A stretch of 64,000 nucleotides of DNA from positions 11,590,501 through 11,654,500 of the forward strand of contig NC_135384.1 of NCBI RefSeq assembly GCF_049243985.1, written 5' to 3'. The DNA comes from Paroedura picta (Eukaryota > Chordata > Lepidosauria > Squamata > Gekkonidae). Made by a program: the position numbers and the translations under genes. This document shows positions 9,996 to 21,300 of the stretch, piece after piece (the stretch's first letter is position 1; each line of letters begins with the position of its first letter). The notes beneath the pieces were generated by a model. It was not told the DNA's origin. It searched no databases and saw nothing but the letters and a program-made list of their open reading frames with translations.

Positions 9996-11893
9996 CAATA
10001 CGCACAGTATAATAGCGTTCACCATTGGGGGCGGAGTTGGAGTCCGAGTGTGGATATTCCAGGAGAGGTCTAAACTTGATATGGAATTTTCTCCACTCAC
10101 TTGATCTGCTGCTTCTTTTTGGTACCTGTGAGGGGATGGAGCATTACCATTATGGTTTCCAAACATTTTAACAAAGAGGTTCTTCCAGTAGAATTTTGTT
10201 ATATGGACCCAAAGATCTCACCCACCTTTCCCTTTTGTGTCCATACCTTGTTGTCCAAACATCCCAACTCTGGCTGCGTGGAATACTGGATCGGGCCCCA
10301 GGGTCGAGTCAATTTGAGAATCCAATCAAAGAAATGTTATCACCATGATGAAGGTATTTTAGTGTAGGCAAGGATATATCGGCTCCTTAAAGAATCTGAG
10401 AAGGACCGGGGATGTGGATATGGGTGACTACTCTGAAGAGATGTTTTTTTGTGTTACTGCTCCAATTTAAGACCACTCTCACCCCCTTTTTAAACTTTTT
10501 GTCCTCTAGTCTTCCTTAGCATTGTGTAGGTGACACTCCACCACAATCGCTGCATTTCACTGCGGGACTCTTTCAGCTGAAGGGATCTGATCTATCTTGG
10601 TCTGAACTTTTGACTGTTGGTGGATATGGTCACTGTAAGGTCAAAGCGGCCTTCGGGTTTATCTCAGTGAGGTGAATCGTTTTTATCTCTGCCTTTTCAG
10701 ATGAGGGAACTTAGGGCTTTCTTGGCACCACAGAGCGACGCAAACGTGGAACCCAGGTTTGGCAGAGGTGTCCTGTTGGGTTTCATTGGGTAAGGGCCAC
10801 TCTGGTTTCCACTCCTTATCTGTTGGTCCGTCTCACACACACAACACATGGACAAACGCACAAGCACTCCCTCCCCTCTTGAGAGCCCGCTGCTTCTGAT
10901 CTGTCGAGCTGGGTTTGATTCCCCGCTCCCACACACAGCCAACTGGGTGACCTTGGGCTAGTCACAGCCGTGATAGTGCTGCTCTCACGGAGAAGGGAAA
11001 CAGTAAACTCAGGCAACTACTCAGAACAGTGCTGCCGTCTCCTGTTTTCTAGCCTCACCATTGTCCAAATCTCTTTCTTGTCTCCATTTTTCAGACTAGT
11101 CACCAAAGATCAGGGTCCCTCAGTGAGGCAAGGCAGGCTTCGGATGGAGGCCCAAACCACACCATTTGAACCACCTTGTCCCAGTTTGGCTGAGAGTCCC
11201 TCCTAGAAGGGAAGAAGTTGGGTGGCTTTAAGTGCCAGAACTGCAGCCCATCCTCCTTGGTGCCCAAACTTCCTTCTTCTCCCTCCTTTTTCGGGGGGCT
11301 TTGCTAACAGGATTCTGTTCTTGTAGACAGAAACGAAGCAGCTCTTGCTGCAGAGATGGAGTTTGGCTACTGCTCTTCCCAGCTTGTGTTTCAGCCCAGT
11401 CTGGGCCAAGCTCATCACGGCATGGCAGCTAAGCAGGACCAGCTGTGGTCAACTCAGTACTTGGATGGGAGGCCACTAAGACAGCCTGGGGTTGCTGCGT
11501 TGAAAAAGGCAACGGCAAAGCTCCGCTACTCATCCCTTGCCTTGAACGCCCCATGGCCGGGGTGGGTCTCCAGGAGTCAGTCGTGACTTGAAAGCAAGTT
11601 CTCTCTTATGAGATGAAGTGATGTTTTGTAAATAGCTGGTTGTCGCGATAGAAAGACTTTGGTGGAAACCGGAGAAAAGCGGAAGTACCGCATAGGGGTT
11701 AGAATTATCTAGCACACTTGTGGGATCCTGGCAATATCCGGGGGAGGAGGTTGGAATCCTTGAGAATGGGTGACAGTCCTTGTTAGGGCGCCATACGTTG
11801 CCACCTTTCTGTGCTACTGTTTATTAAAAGGACAACTTGCCTGACAAATGAGACGGTTTAGTGTCTTGATCATCTGACCGGCACATAAATAAA
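9996..11893 (+). other. Probable 3' UTR and downstream region of the SCAN-ZNF gene
   Basis: No further coding sequence is seen. The nearest clear AATAAA after the stop is at 11888-11893 (inside CATAAATAAATAC), so the 3' UTR may be long. An earlier variant signal could have been missed. A SINE lies at about 10.9 kb. Confidence 0.35.
10879..11000 (+). repeat. tRNA-derived squamate SINE, partial
   Basis: The tRNA-like B box GGGTTTGATTCCCC is followed by CAACTGGGTGACCTTGGGCT and AGTCACAG. The 3' half is missing or diverged. Confidence 0.7.
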
Positions 11894-11934
11894 TACAAAA
11901 GCAAGATGCTGACGGGAGAGCCGCAGACCTGGCA

Positions 11935-12170
11935 GGGCCAGCGTGATTTAATGGTTAGGAGTGGCAGCCTCTAATCTGGAGAACTGGGTTGGTCCCCCCT
12001 CCTGTACATGCAGCCGGCTGTGTGTCTTTGGGCAGTCAGTTCTCTCAGAGCTCTCTTTACCTCGCCTACCTCACAGGGTGCCTGTTGTAGGGAGAGGAAA
12101 GGAAGGCACTCATAAGCCACTTTGAGAGTCCTTCAGGTAGTAAAAGGCAAGATACAAAACCCTTGTTTTT
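11935..12170 (+). repeat. tRNA-derived squamate SINE
   Basis: The head TTTAATGGTTAGGAGTGGCA is followed by CTCTAATCTGGAGAACTGGG, CCTCACAGGGTGCCTGTTGT and the tail CACTTTGAGAGTCCTTCAGG. Confidence 0.75.
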
Positions 12171-12282
12171 CTTCTTTTGACCAAATGTTAGCTCACAAAA
12201 CGTGCAGGAAATGGGTTTGGGGGTGCCCCCTGCTGGGCTGCTGGTCCCCCCCCCCCATCCACCAGCAGGGATGGGGGAGGGT

Positions 12283-12456
12283 CAGATTGCCAGTTCCAAG
12301 TTGAGAAACTCCAAAAGATTTGGGGATGAAGCCAGGGAACTCAGTGGAGTACAATAGCATCAAAACATGCATTTACCCCAGGAAAAGCTAACTTCTGTAT
12401 TCTGGAAATGGGCTGTCATTTTGGGGGGTCGTCAGGTCCTACCTGGAGGCTGGCAT
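12283..12456 (+). mobile_element. 'GTTGCCAG' family copy, diverged
   Basis: It runs from GATTGCCAGTTCCAAGTTGAG to CTGGAGGCTGGCATCCCTA. The middle is more diverged than in the 5.7 kb copy. Confidence 0.55.
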
Positions 12457-13169
12457 CCCTATGCCTCCTTTTCCCCATTAAATGACTTTGTACTCCCAGC
12501 CTTCTAATGTGACTTCAATTCCCATGGAAACCAGGTGATGGCGTTCAAGCTCTGGTAAAAAGTGCCCTGTGTACCAGCTTTCATTTATTTCCTTCCTTTT
12601 GGACCATTCAACAGATGCTGCAGCTGTCTGGTCTGTTTATCATGCTCCACGGAGCGTCTGTTGGGCACGAGGAATTTGGACTTAGCAGGGATCACTGCAG
12701 GCCCTTCAAGACTGACCACAGCTCAGTCACTTCAAAGCCAAGATGCTGCATGGCCAGCCACAGAAATGCAAAGAGATTCCCTTTGCTCTTTTGGGGAGGG
12801 CTGGTGGGGCTTCAAGGATGTGTTTGAGGGATCTAACTAGTCTCTCCATTATTTCTTTAGCTCTCAGGATCCACATTTTGAGGATGTCTTCAAAGCCACT
12901 TGTAACTCCGTTAATAAAAAAACTGTACTGTAAACTTCAAGTGTTAAAACAGATCAAATGTCATTATCATTTTTTAATGAAATATCTGAAAAATACGGGG
13001 ACTGGTGGCCTGAAAATAAGAGATTAGATTTATAAGGTCTTCTGAAAATAGCCAGTGTGGGTATGGGTCAGTGGTTACCCCTACAGCTGAGTTATTCTTG
13101 TTCTCTTCCATTTCACCACTTTCAGATAGTAATTGTAACCCAGCCAAAACCTAAGAGTACATAACACAG
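12457..13169. other. Intergenic, nothing recognised
   Basis: I see no gene or clear element in this AT-richer stretch. Confidence 0.5.
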
Positions 13170-13292
13170 CTGACTTATGCCAATCGCGTGTGGTTTTCAA
13201 GGCACAGCGACCCTTGAGGGTCTCCCATCCAAAAACCAACCAGGGCCAACCCTGCTTAGCTTCTGAGATCTGACAAGATTGGGCTTAGCTAA
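13170..13292 (-). repeat. 5S rRNA-derived SINE
   Basis: On the minus strand, AGCTAAGCCCAATCTTGTCA, GATCTCAGAAGCTAAGCAGG and TTGGATGGGAGACC match the internal-promoter part of 5S rRNA with scattered changes. The plus-strand segment before it (TTATGCCAATCGCGTG and GGTTTTCAAGGCAC) is the tail seen in lizard 5S-type SINEs. It is not a functional 5S gene: both ends are missing. Confidence 0.75.
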
Positions 13293-13294
13293 AA

Positions 13295-13508
13295 GTGGGA
13301 ACCACAAAGGTTAGGGGTAAAACCATGTATAGCAAAAAAGAAACAATTTATTATTAGAGTTCAAAAATGTTTAAAAACCATAACATAATACCTATTGGGC
13401 ACAATAGATGATATTCTTTCATGTTTTTAAAACATTTTTGAGCTCTAATAATAAATGGTTTATCTTTTTCTAGACCTGGTTTTAGCCCTAACCTTCGTGG
13501 TTCTCACC
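13295..13508. repeat. Fold-back element, arms of about 85-90 bp
   Basis: The left arm, from GTGGGAACCACAAAGGTTAG through TTTATTATTAGAG, is the reverse complement of the right arm ending CTAACCTTCGTGGTTCTCAC, with modest divergence. A loop of about 40 bp separates them. No protein is encoded. It abuts the 5S-derived SINE on its left. Confidence 0.75.
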
Positions 13509-13574
13509 TGTTTTCCAGGTTGGGTTTTTTAAATTCCCTTTGTGCAATTCATCTAACTAAAAATGCACAAACCT

Positions 13575-13790
13575 GGGAAAGCGGTTAAGATGGTGGACTC
13601 TAATCTGGAGAACCGAGTTTGATTCCCCACTCCTCCTCCCCATGCAGCCAGCTTGGTGACCTTGGGACAGCCGCAGTTCTCTCAGAACTCTCTCACAACC
13701 ACCTACCTCACAGGGTGTCTGTTGTGAGGTAGCCGATTGTAAGTTACATTGACTCGTTTGGGTAGTAATAAGCAGGATAAAAAGAAAAAT
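13575..13790 (+). repeat. tRNA-derived squamate SINE
   Basis: The head TTAAGATGGTGGACTCTAAT is followed by GAGTTTGATTCCCCACTCCT, CTCACAGGGTGTCTGTTGTG and the tail region near 13760. Confidence 0.8.
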
Positions 13791-13827
13791 CCAGTTCTTC
13801 TCAAATCTCAGGAATCCTTGTAACAAC

Positions 13828-14075
13828 TTTATAGAATCATAAAATCATAGAGTTGGAAGGGGCCATACAGGCCATCTAGTCCAACCCCCTGCTCAACGCA
13901 GGATCAGCCCAAAGCATCCTAAAGCATCCAAGAAAAGTGTGTATCCAGCCTTTGCTTGAAGACTGCCAGGGAGGGGGAGCTCACCACCTCCTTAGGCAGC
14001 CTATTCCACGGCTGAGCTACTCTGACTGTGAAAATTCTTTTCCTGATATCTAGCCTATATCGTTGTACTTGTTCT
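13828..14075 (-). repeat. CR1 LINE 3' end
   Basis: The reverse orientation is shown by ATAGAGTTGGAAGGGGCCAT at its 5' side, followed by TAGTCCAACCCCCTGCTCAA and the CCACGGCTGAGCTACTCTGA region. Confidence 0.9.
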
Positions 14076-14959
14076 GACATAGACCGCCATGATTAATCCC
14101 GTATTGCAGTAGAGGCAGCTGCCAAGCAAATGTGCGACTGAATTGAGAACCGGGGTTGCCAGAAGCAAAGGAGGGCGACCAGAGTAGTGGCTGGGGAACG
14201 GCAGGATCGTCCATCCCGATCGAGCACCAAAGGGCGCCTTGCGTATACGGAATTAGAAATGCGGGCTTTTGATGAGAAGTTAAACTCTGGCACAAATGCC
14301 ACGCGGGTGTTGATCCCCTCATTATGGTGCCAGGGTAATGACCAGCAGAAAGCCCCACTGCCAAAGTAAACAGTCCTCCAATCTGCAGCTGTTGCCTGGA
14401 GCTTCATTAAGCAGGAATGTGCCGCCCGCAAACTGGACGGCCTCCAGGACAGCAGATCTGATTGCTCGAGAGGATCACTGGAACAATGGTCAGCCGAAAA
14501 AGGCCGTCCGTGCCCAAATCACCACTCGGTCCTTTCTGGGCCCGTGACCAATCTGCAGCCATGGCAACGGGACAATCTTGACCCCGGAGGGGCACAACAT
14601 AGGTGTTGATCGGGCAAATGCTGCCACAGTTGCTGCTGGCATCCAGAGCGAAAAGTCCTGGATCATTCGCAGGTCAGTGACTACCTCCTGTTTGGGAACA
14701 CATAATCTGTGTGGAACAAGCTTGGAGGGCACAGAAGGAAAGCGATAAGTCCAGTTCCAAAGGGGATCCAAATGAATCAGGAGGGGAGGTCTGGATCCAC
14801 CTCACAGGAGCAGGCAAATGCTATCTGTTGCAGCCAGGAAGACCTCTTGATTTTGAGCACAGTGCAAGCCACCCCCCACCCCCCCTCCGCAAGACATTTT
14901 CCCCTCCCTGGGAATAAAATAAAAATCACAATGGCACACACGTTGCTTGAAATCGAATT
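14076..14959. other. Intergenic, relatively GC-balanced, no gene seen
   Basis: Short open frames occur on both strands, but none shows a domain motif or bordering splice sites in phase. The content may be an old repeat that I do not recognise. Confidence 0.4.
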
Positions 14960-15000
14960 AGGGTTGCCAACTTCCAGGTAGGGTCTCCCAGAATTGCACT
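14960..15000 (-). mobile_element. 'GTTGCCAG' family fragment
   Basis: Only one end, TAGGGTTGCCAACTTCCAGG, and a few following bases remain. Confidence 0.5.
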
Positions 15001-15140
15001 CTAGGGTCTTGCAGATGTCTTTGTTTTCACGAGCCTGTCCCATATCCATTAAAAAGAGGAAGCCGTTTGGGAGCCTGAGATAGCTCAGGCATTTGAAATG
15101 CCCAGACTGTCACAAAAGGGTCCGGATAAAGGGCTCTTAA

Positions 15141-15236
15141 TAGGGATGCCAGCTTCCAGGTGGGACCTGGGGATCTCCCGGAATAACAGCTCATCTCCAG
15201 ACTACAGAGATCAATTCCCCTGGAGGACACGAATGC
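15141..15236 (-). mobile_element. 'GTTGCCAG' family, truncated
   Basis: It includes TAGGGATGCCAGCTTCCAGG, then AGCTCATCTCCAGACTACAG and stops at CCCCTGGAGGAC. The other half is absent. Confidence 0.6.
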
Positions 15237-15254
15237 TTTGTAGGGAAGACTATA

Positions 15255-15562
15255 CCGCTGGCTTTCTCAACGAAGGTTTCATGAAACACTGGGGTTTCTT
15301 GATGGTCTTGGAAGGGTTTCCTGAATGGGTGGGAGTTAATTTTTGTATATTTTATAAATTTGCTGTACATTGATCAGGTGATATGAGCATTTATGGTCAT
15401 GTTAGCCTGCCTCCCCCTTCCAAAATGCCCAATGGTGGGCCTGGAGGGGGTGCAAAGGGCATGTACATAGTTATGCACCATCACACCACTTCTGGGAGTT
15501 CTCAAAGCCTGAAGAATGTTTCAGGGGGTTCTCAATGGTTAAAACGTTGAAAAAGGCTGCTC
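15255..15562 (-). mobile_element. hAT-like non-autonomous element ('TTTCTCAAC' family)
   Basis: The ends CTGGCTTTCTCAAC and GTTGAAAAAGGCTG are inverted repeats of the kind used by SPIN-like hAT elements. The interior carries GAAACACTGGGGTTTCTTGA, GGGTTTCCTGAATGGGT and CCACTTCTGGG, shared with five other copies in this window. No transposase remains. Confidence 0.7.
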
Positions 15563-16880
15563 TAGGGTATCGTTTCTCTCTGAGGTCCCTGCCCTCTCTG
15601 GGATATAGGAACCAGCACCCCCCTACACCTCTCATTCCCCTTTCTTCACATCAAGAATCCCAAACCATTTCAGTGAGTGCCTCTCCATGGAAACCCAAAG
15701 CCAAGGTACAACAAACAGAGCGGTACCCATCTGCCTGTTTCAACCCCCCCCCCAAGCCCTTCCCCAGTGACATATTTCTGCACTGTACATCAACAAGCCC
15801 CCATCAGCCAAAGGACTCTGCACGCTAGGCACAGACTGCCAAGGAATCAAGAAAGGTCAGGGCCCATCTGTCCTCGCTTGGGGGGCAGAGGACTGACATG
15901 CAGGCCAGGGGGGGGGGCTTTGCCCAGCACAGAAAAGATCCTCCTTGAAACAGATGGTCTCCCTCCCCAAAGTCTTGCTATTCGTGGGCAACAGGAAAAG
16001 GAACCTGATCTAGGGAAGGACGACTCGGCTTCCAAGCTGCTCGATCACTTAACAGTGAACTAATTTCCCCTTAATATCCTATAATCACTCTGCCATGTTC
16101 TCAGCTGGAGTCGATAAAGACGGGGCTTTTCGTGCAGTGGCTTCAAAGCGTACACATGACTGACACGGAGATTTTCACTCCCACTGACGAAATCAGGGAC
16201 TCGTACTCATTAACACCTGCGGTCTTGTTCACATGGCATTAGAAGAACGAACCTCTCAAATAATAATTTTTGGAACAGCCCCATGAGATGCAAATCTGAG
16301 CCTTTTGCAACAGAACTGGGAGGAAACAGGGAAAGAGATGGAAGCCGGGAAGAAAGGGTGTTTCCTACTCCCTGGCACATCCTACACCTGTACTCAACCA
16401 CATGGAAGCAAAGCTGCCCCATTAAGACCAGACGCTTGTTCAGCAGCAATCTGGAGCCATGAGAACTAGAAACTTAAGCATGGCTAACCCTTCCCAGGTG
16501 GGATACTTTGCTATGGTTTCTCCCTTGTTGCTGTGGCTGCCAAAACCGGGCGAGGAGCACCCTTGCGCACTCACCACCATTCAAAGCCTGAACACCATTG
16601 GGAAAGGTCATAATCTATATCTCCAAGCACGAATGCCCCAGAAGACAGACCTTGCCAGCAAGGGCACCTATCACCCTCCCAGTGCAACCCTCATCCCACA
16701 AGCTCACTGTTTGGAAACTCCTGAGCCCAACTCACCCCTCCATGGCACAGCGAACAGAGGTACAACACATCTTTCCTCCCCATAGCCCCAGCAGACAGTT
16801 CCTACCCTCGTACCCACCCCTTACCTCCCCTCACCCACACACTAGCACCTGTTGTGTTTGCAGCTCCAACGGGCTTTAAT
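15563..16880. other. Intergenic, nothing recognised
   Basis: No coding or RNA gene is visible. Open frames near 15.7-16.0 kb and 16.5-16.8 kb are proline-rich and lack splice or family support. Confidence 0.45.
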
Positions 16881-16884
16881 TCTA

Positions 16885-16885
<1 letters not shown>

Positions 16886-16935
<50 letters not shown>
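16886..16935. repeat. (TA)n microsatellite
   Basis: About 25 TA units run directly into a truncated hAT-like repeat. Confidence 0.95.
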
Positions 16936-16938
<3 letters not shown>

Positions 16939-17180
16939 TTGTTAAACATTTATCAGATATTTGACTATATATTGTGATGACAACCCATCCACTTCTTCCA
17001 AAATGGCTAATGATAGGCCTGGAGGTGGTGGGGAGGGGAGAGGTCCCGGGTGGGCATGCACACAGCTCTGCTTATCAACCATTTTCTGCATGATTGCACC
17101 ACTTCTGGGGGTTTTCAAAGACCAAATAATGTTTTTAATTTTTTTTTTCAACTGGTAAAAAGTTGAGAAAGGCTGGACTA
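16936..17180 (-). mobile_element. hAT-like 'TTTCTCAAC' family, one end missing
   Basis: It retains TTGTTAAACATTTATCAG, the GGCCTGGAGGTGGTGGGGAG interior and the end AAAGTTGAGAAAGGCTG. The other end is replaced by the TA repeat, which probably expanded from a TA run inside the element. Confidence 0.65.
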
Positions 17181-17221
17181 GATGGCGAGGAACTTTTTCG
17201 TTTTTTAATAAAAGTAATCAG

Positions 17222-17545
17222 CCTGCTGGGTGACCTTGAACCAGGCTCAGTTCTCTCTGAGCTCTCTCAGCCTCACTGACCTCACGGGGTGTCTGTTGTG
17301 GGGAGAGGAAGGGAAGGTGATTGCAAGCCGCTTTGAGCCTTCTTCGGGTAGAGAAAAGCGGCATTTAAGAACCAACTCTTCTTCTTCTTCAGTAACTTCA
17401 GGGCTCTCTCAGCCTCACCCACCTCACAGGGTGTCTGTTGTGGGGAGAGGAAGGGAAGGTGATTGCAAGCCGCTTTGAGCCTCCTTCGGGAAATAAAAAA
17501 TGGGGTTCAAAATGGGGTTCAAAAAACCAGCTCTTCTTCTGAGGG
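17222..17545 (+). repeat. tRNA-derived SINE with tandemly repeated 3' half
   Basis: The body from GGGTGACCTTGAACCAGGCT to the AACTCTTCTTCTTC tail is followed by a second copy of the CTCACAGGGTGTCTGTTGTG to GAGCCTCCTTCGG segment. The tRNA head is missing. This is either two truncated insertions or an internal duplication. Confidence 0.7.
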
Positions 17546-18189
17546 CAGTCTGACAATTTTATTCCTCCCCAGCCACCTGCACACTGCAAGTAGCCCTAGA
17601 AAGGAGCCCGAGAGTCAGTCTCCCATTTCAACTTGTGCACTACCTGCTCAGCTTATATACTTACAGATCAACAGAAATTACAGGCTATAACTCAGGCCTT
17701 TGGTACTTGGTATTCTGACGGAGTGGGGGGCGGAATACTCTTCCTCCGGGAAATATGAAGCATTAAAAGAGTTTGCTAACAATAATGAAGTTCTCTGGTG
17801 CAAGTCGGGAGCCGAAAGAAAGCACAACCAGCTTCTACTGGACAGCATATGAACTGATGGGGTTGTAGGGAAACAGGGCACGCTCTCTCTCTCTCCCTTC
17901 AGGCTGGTCTCACCAAACATTAGCCCCTGGTGCCCTAAGCAAGACGAAAACAGCAGGACTGCTTCTTTCCAGGAACATCTGGGGCATATCTGGCGAGGCC
18001 TAAGAGCAGCTGGGCCGGTGGCGGTAAAAATAACCCTGATAACTGGCTGCTAATCCTGCCCCCTGGAACTGCCTGCTGGACTCCAGAGGCCTGACCTTTT
18101 GGGGCGGAGGGATGAGATGAGAAGAGAGGGGTGGCTTGGCCGGCTTCCCTCCGGGCGCGGCTGGACTGAACCAGCCGGGAAGCAGTCGC

Positions 18190-18197
18190 TATAAAAG
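18190..18197 (+). promoter_or_regulatory. TATA box of the SBK-family gene
   Basis: TATAAAAG lies in a GC-rich context about 156 bp before the first ATG. A start near 18220 would give a 5' UTR of about 130 bases. Confidence 0.6.
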
Positions 18198-18263
18198 GCT
18201 CCACGGGGACCGACATGTGGCAGGTACCAGGCAGGAAGGCAGGACTGAGGACCCAGAGAGGGA

Positions 18264-18340
18264 ATCACAGAATCATAGAGTTGGAAGGGGCCATACAAGC
18301 CATCTAGTCCAACCCCCTGCTCAAAGCAGGATCAGCCCAA
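18264..18340 (-). repeat. CR1 3' end fragment inside the SBK-family 5' UTR
   Basis: AATCATAGAGTTGGAAGGGG and TAGTCCAACCCCCTGCTCAA are a reverse-oriented CR1 terminus. It sits between the TATA box and the ATG at 18353, so the transcript should carry it. Confidence 0.8.
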
Positions 18341-18352
18341 AGAACAGACAGG

Positions 18353-18398
18353 ATGACTCTGGAAGGACGACGGGAGAGCGTCAACCCCACCGTGTCAG
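18353..18398 (+). CDS. SBK2: SBK-family coding exon 1
   Basis: It encodes 15 residues plus one base and has donor GTGTCAG|GTAAGC. It is the least certain exon, because translation may instead begin at the ATG in the next exon. Confidence 0.6.
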
Positions 18399-21300
18399 GT
18401 AAGCATCGGTCTCCGGCAGCGGTTTGCACTTCCCAGCAGGTCTGCATCTGGAATAGCAGGCTGGTGCCGTGTAGTGGCTCTAGAACCCCATTTGAAGATC
18501 GGGAAGAGCCAGGGCCAGATCCCCACTCTGCCAGGGCAGCTCCTTGGGGGACTTCAGCCAGTTCCTCTGAGCCAGCCTAGCCCGCCTTGCAGTGATGTTG
18601 TAAGGTTAAAACAGGGAAGGGAGAGCCACGTATGCCATCTCGGGGGGAAAGGTGGGGGTCAAAATGTGCTTCATAGTTAAACAGACAAGCCAGCAGGCTC
18701 AAAAGTGCCGTTTCAGGGATGCCAGTCCCCAGGTGGGACCTGGGGATACCCGGCTTTACAGCTCATCTCCAATTGACAGAGATCCGTCCCCTGGAGAAAA
18801 TGGCTGCTTCGGAGAGTAAACTACTCCACTGAGGTCCCTTTGCCCCTAATTGCATCCACTCCTGGCTCCACCCACAAAGTCTCCAGGTATTTCCCAACCC
18901 AGAGCTGGCAACTTTAGCAGTTGGCTTAATGTGGATCTCCTGCCAAAAATGGGAATATGTCTTCTTATGTCTTGCACTGACAGTATTCCCTCGCCACAAA
19001 TGTCTTTGCACATTCGCATTATAAGAGACATCCCTAAATCCCCCCCCCCCTCACCCCTGGCTTCTTATATAGGCATTTCTTATATTGAAGACTTCTGGCA
19101 TCTTCCACCAGATTCCTAGTGGGTGGACGTGGTTTGTGATTATTTTGTGGAGGAAGGGCATTCTGCACATGGTCGGAATGCTTCATCGGCTCAACTATTA
19201 CTGAACCCTTCCTGAACCCCAAAAAGTCATAAAGCAAAGGAGCCGTTGATGCTTTTGACCTGCCGATGCAGTGCAACCTGGCTGGATGTTATGAGCCAAT
19301 GGGGGGGGGGGTTCTCTGCCCACTTTCCCAACACTCCTCTTTTTCTCTCCATGCAGCCATGAAGCTCATCCCTGGCGACATCACGAAACGGCTGGAGGAG
19401 ATGGTGTTGCTGACGTCTCAGAATCTGCCCCAGGTGGAAGTGACCAGCAGTTACACCATCCTCCGGGAGCTGGGCAGCGGCTCTTACGGCCACGTCCTGA
19501 TGGCAGTCCACCAGCGCCAAGGTGAGTCAGGAGCCAGGAGGCAGCCCAAGGGGTGGGCTGGAGCAGGATCTTGGACCTAGACTTCCTTGGAGCCAAGGGA
19601 GGTAACAGCCGGGTGTTGAAACCGTCCTTTCTTTTTGGGCTGTTGAAACATAGCAAGTAACACGGCGGAGAATGCTGTGGGCCAGGGGGCCAGTTCCTGG
19701 TGAGGCTGCAGAAGAAACTGGGCTAAGAAAGTGACACGGTGGCAGTGCTAGAAACCCTTGAAAAGAGTTTTGGGGGAATATCTAGAATGGCCCAGCATTA
19801 TATGTTTTCATTTCCAGTTGTTCCACTTTGGGGGTAGAGCCAGGAGTGGGCAGGGAGAAATCCCAGTGGTGTGTAATGCTATATAGTCCACCCTCCAAAG
19901 TAGCCACTTTCTCCAGGGGAACGGGACTCTTTAGTCTGGAGATGAGCTTACATTCCAGGGGATCCCCATGTCCCACCTGGAGCCTGGCATCCCTAATTAT
20001 GACGAGTGACCACTGCTGCCAGAGGGCAAAATGGGGCGATGAGCTTGGGTCCTGACGATACTAGCCTGGTCCTCTTTCTATTACCCCACGTTGGGTCATC
20101 TGTTGATTGCTATTCCAGATGGTTTTTTGTGGTTTTCCTCTGTCCAACTGTGTGTGTTCATGTGTCTATATGTTACCCAGCAAGTATGATCCAGGCTTGG
20201 GAAACACCCAACATTTCCCCTTCTTCCTTCTTGCAGGGACGCCCATGGCGTTGAAATTTGTCCATAAGAAAGACACGGAGCTGCAAGATTTCCTGAGCGA
20301 ATACTGCATCGCGCTGACCCTGGGGGCGCATCCCTGCATCGCCACGGCCCTCGGCATAGCCTTCCAGACCCCACAGCACTATGTCTTTGCCCAGGAGCTG
20401 GCCTTGGCCAACGACTTCTTCTCACTCATGGTGCCACAGGTAACTCAGGCCAAGATTTCAGGACTTCCTGACATCGAATTCAGTTGACAGTCGGTTGGCA
20501 GGTTCCCCCTGGGAAAGGACCCAGCCTTCTGTCTCCCCACACCCGCTCCTTCTGAGCTTTTTCAAACAGTCGTAGAAGGGGGGGGGGTGCATGAGAAAGT
20601 GCACACTCCCCTAGATCAATCCCATGCCTTTCGGCACTCCTCTCCCTGGTCATTTCAAATCGTAACGAAGCCTTGCTTTTTTACATCTGATGCGACAAAA
20701 GTACCCCTGAGCATGTGCCAAGATCCCTAATGCCATCTCATCACACAGTGAGCTCTCCTAAACACTCAATCGCCCTGTGTAGATTTTGGTTCTTGATTAC
20801 TGAGGATTAGCAACTTGCACAGGCAACAAATTTTTTAAAAATGTGCCAGTGGGAAATACTGATGGCTTGTCAGACTAAATCTGTCTAAATCCCTGTTCTG
20901 CTATGAAGCTTGCTGAGTATCACGGGACCAGTCATTTTATTTCAGATAAACTCACCTCCCAAGGCTATTGTGAGCATAAAATAGGGAAGGGGAAGCCATC
21001 CATAGGAGGGAGAGATGAGCGGATGGATGAACGGATGGACAGAGTCAGGAATCCCAAATTAGACCCTGTTGGTTCCCAGGATAGTATGCGCAAATAGATG
21101 TGATATTTCCTTTAAAAGAATTGTGATGATGGTTAGGAACATGTTTAGGGAATACAACCCAGGACATAAAGCAGGAAAGTACTAACTTACTACCTGACTC
21201 TTGATTGTCTCTATCGGGTGGGTCAATCTTAGTTCCATGCCAAAGCAAGTCCCATCTCAAAGTCTCTTCCACAGCATATGCAGCAGTGCCTAGTTGTGGG

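Noticed and set aside
8982-10166. 394-codon minus-strand frame across the zinc-finger exon
   Set aside because: It is the antisense shadow of the repeated finger codons; the plus strand encodes 12 perfect C2H2 fingers.
13170-13292. Functional 5S rRNA gene
   Set aside because: Only the middle of 5S is matched, with several changes, and a SINE-like tail is attached. The 58.2 kb match is likewise partial.
14050-14981. Several open frames on both strands that could suggest a gene between SCAN-ZNF and SBK
   Set aside because: No domain motif, no phase-matched splice sites and no start context stand out.
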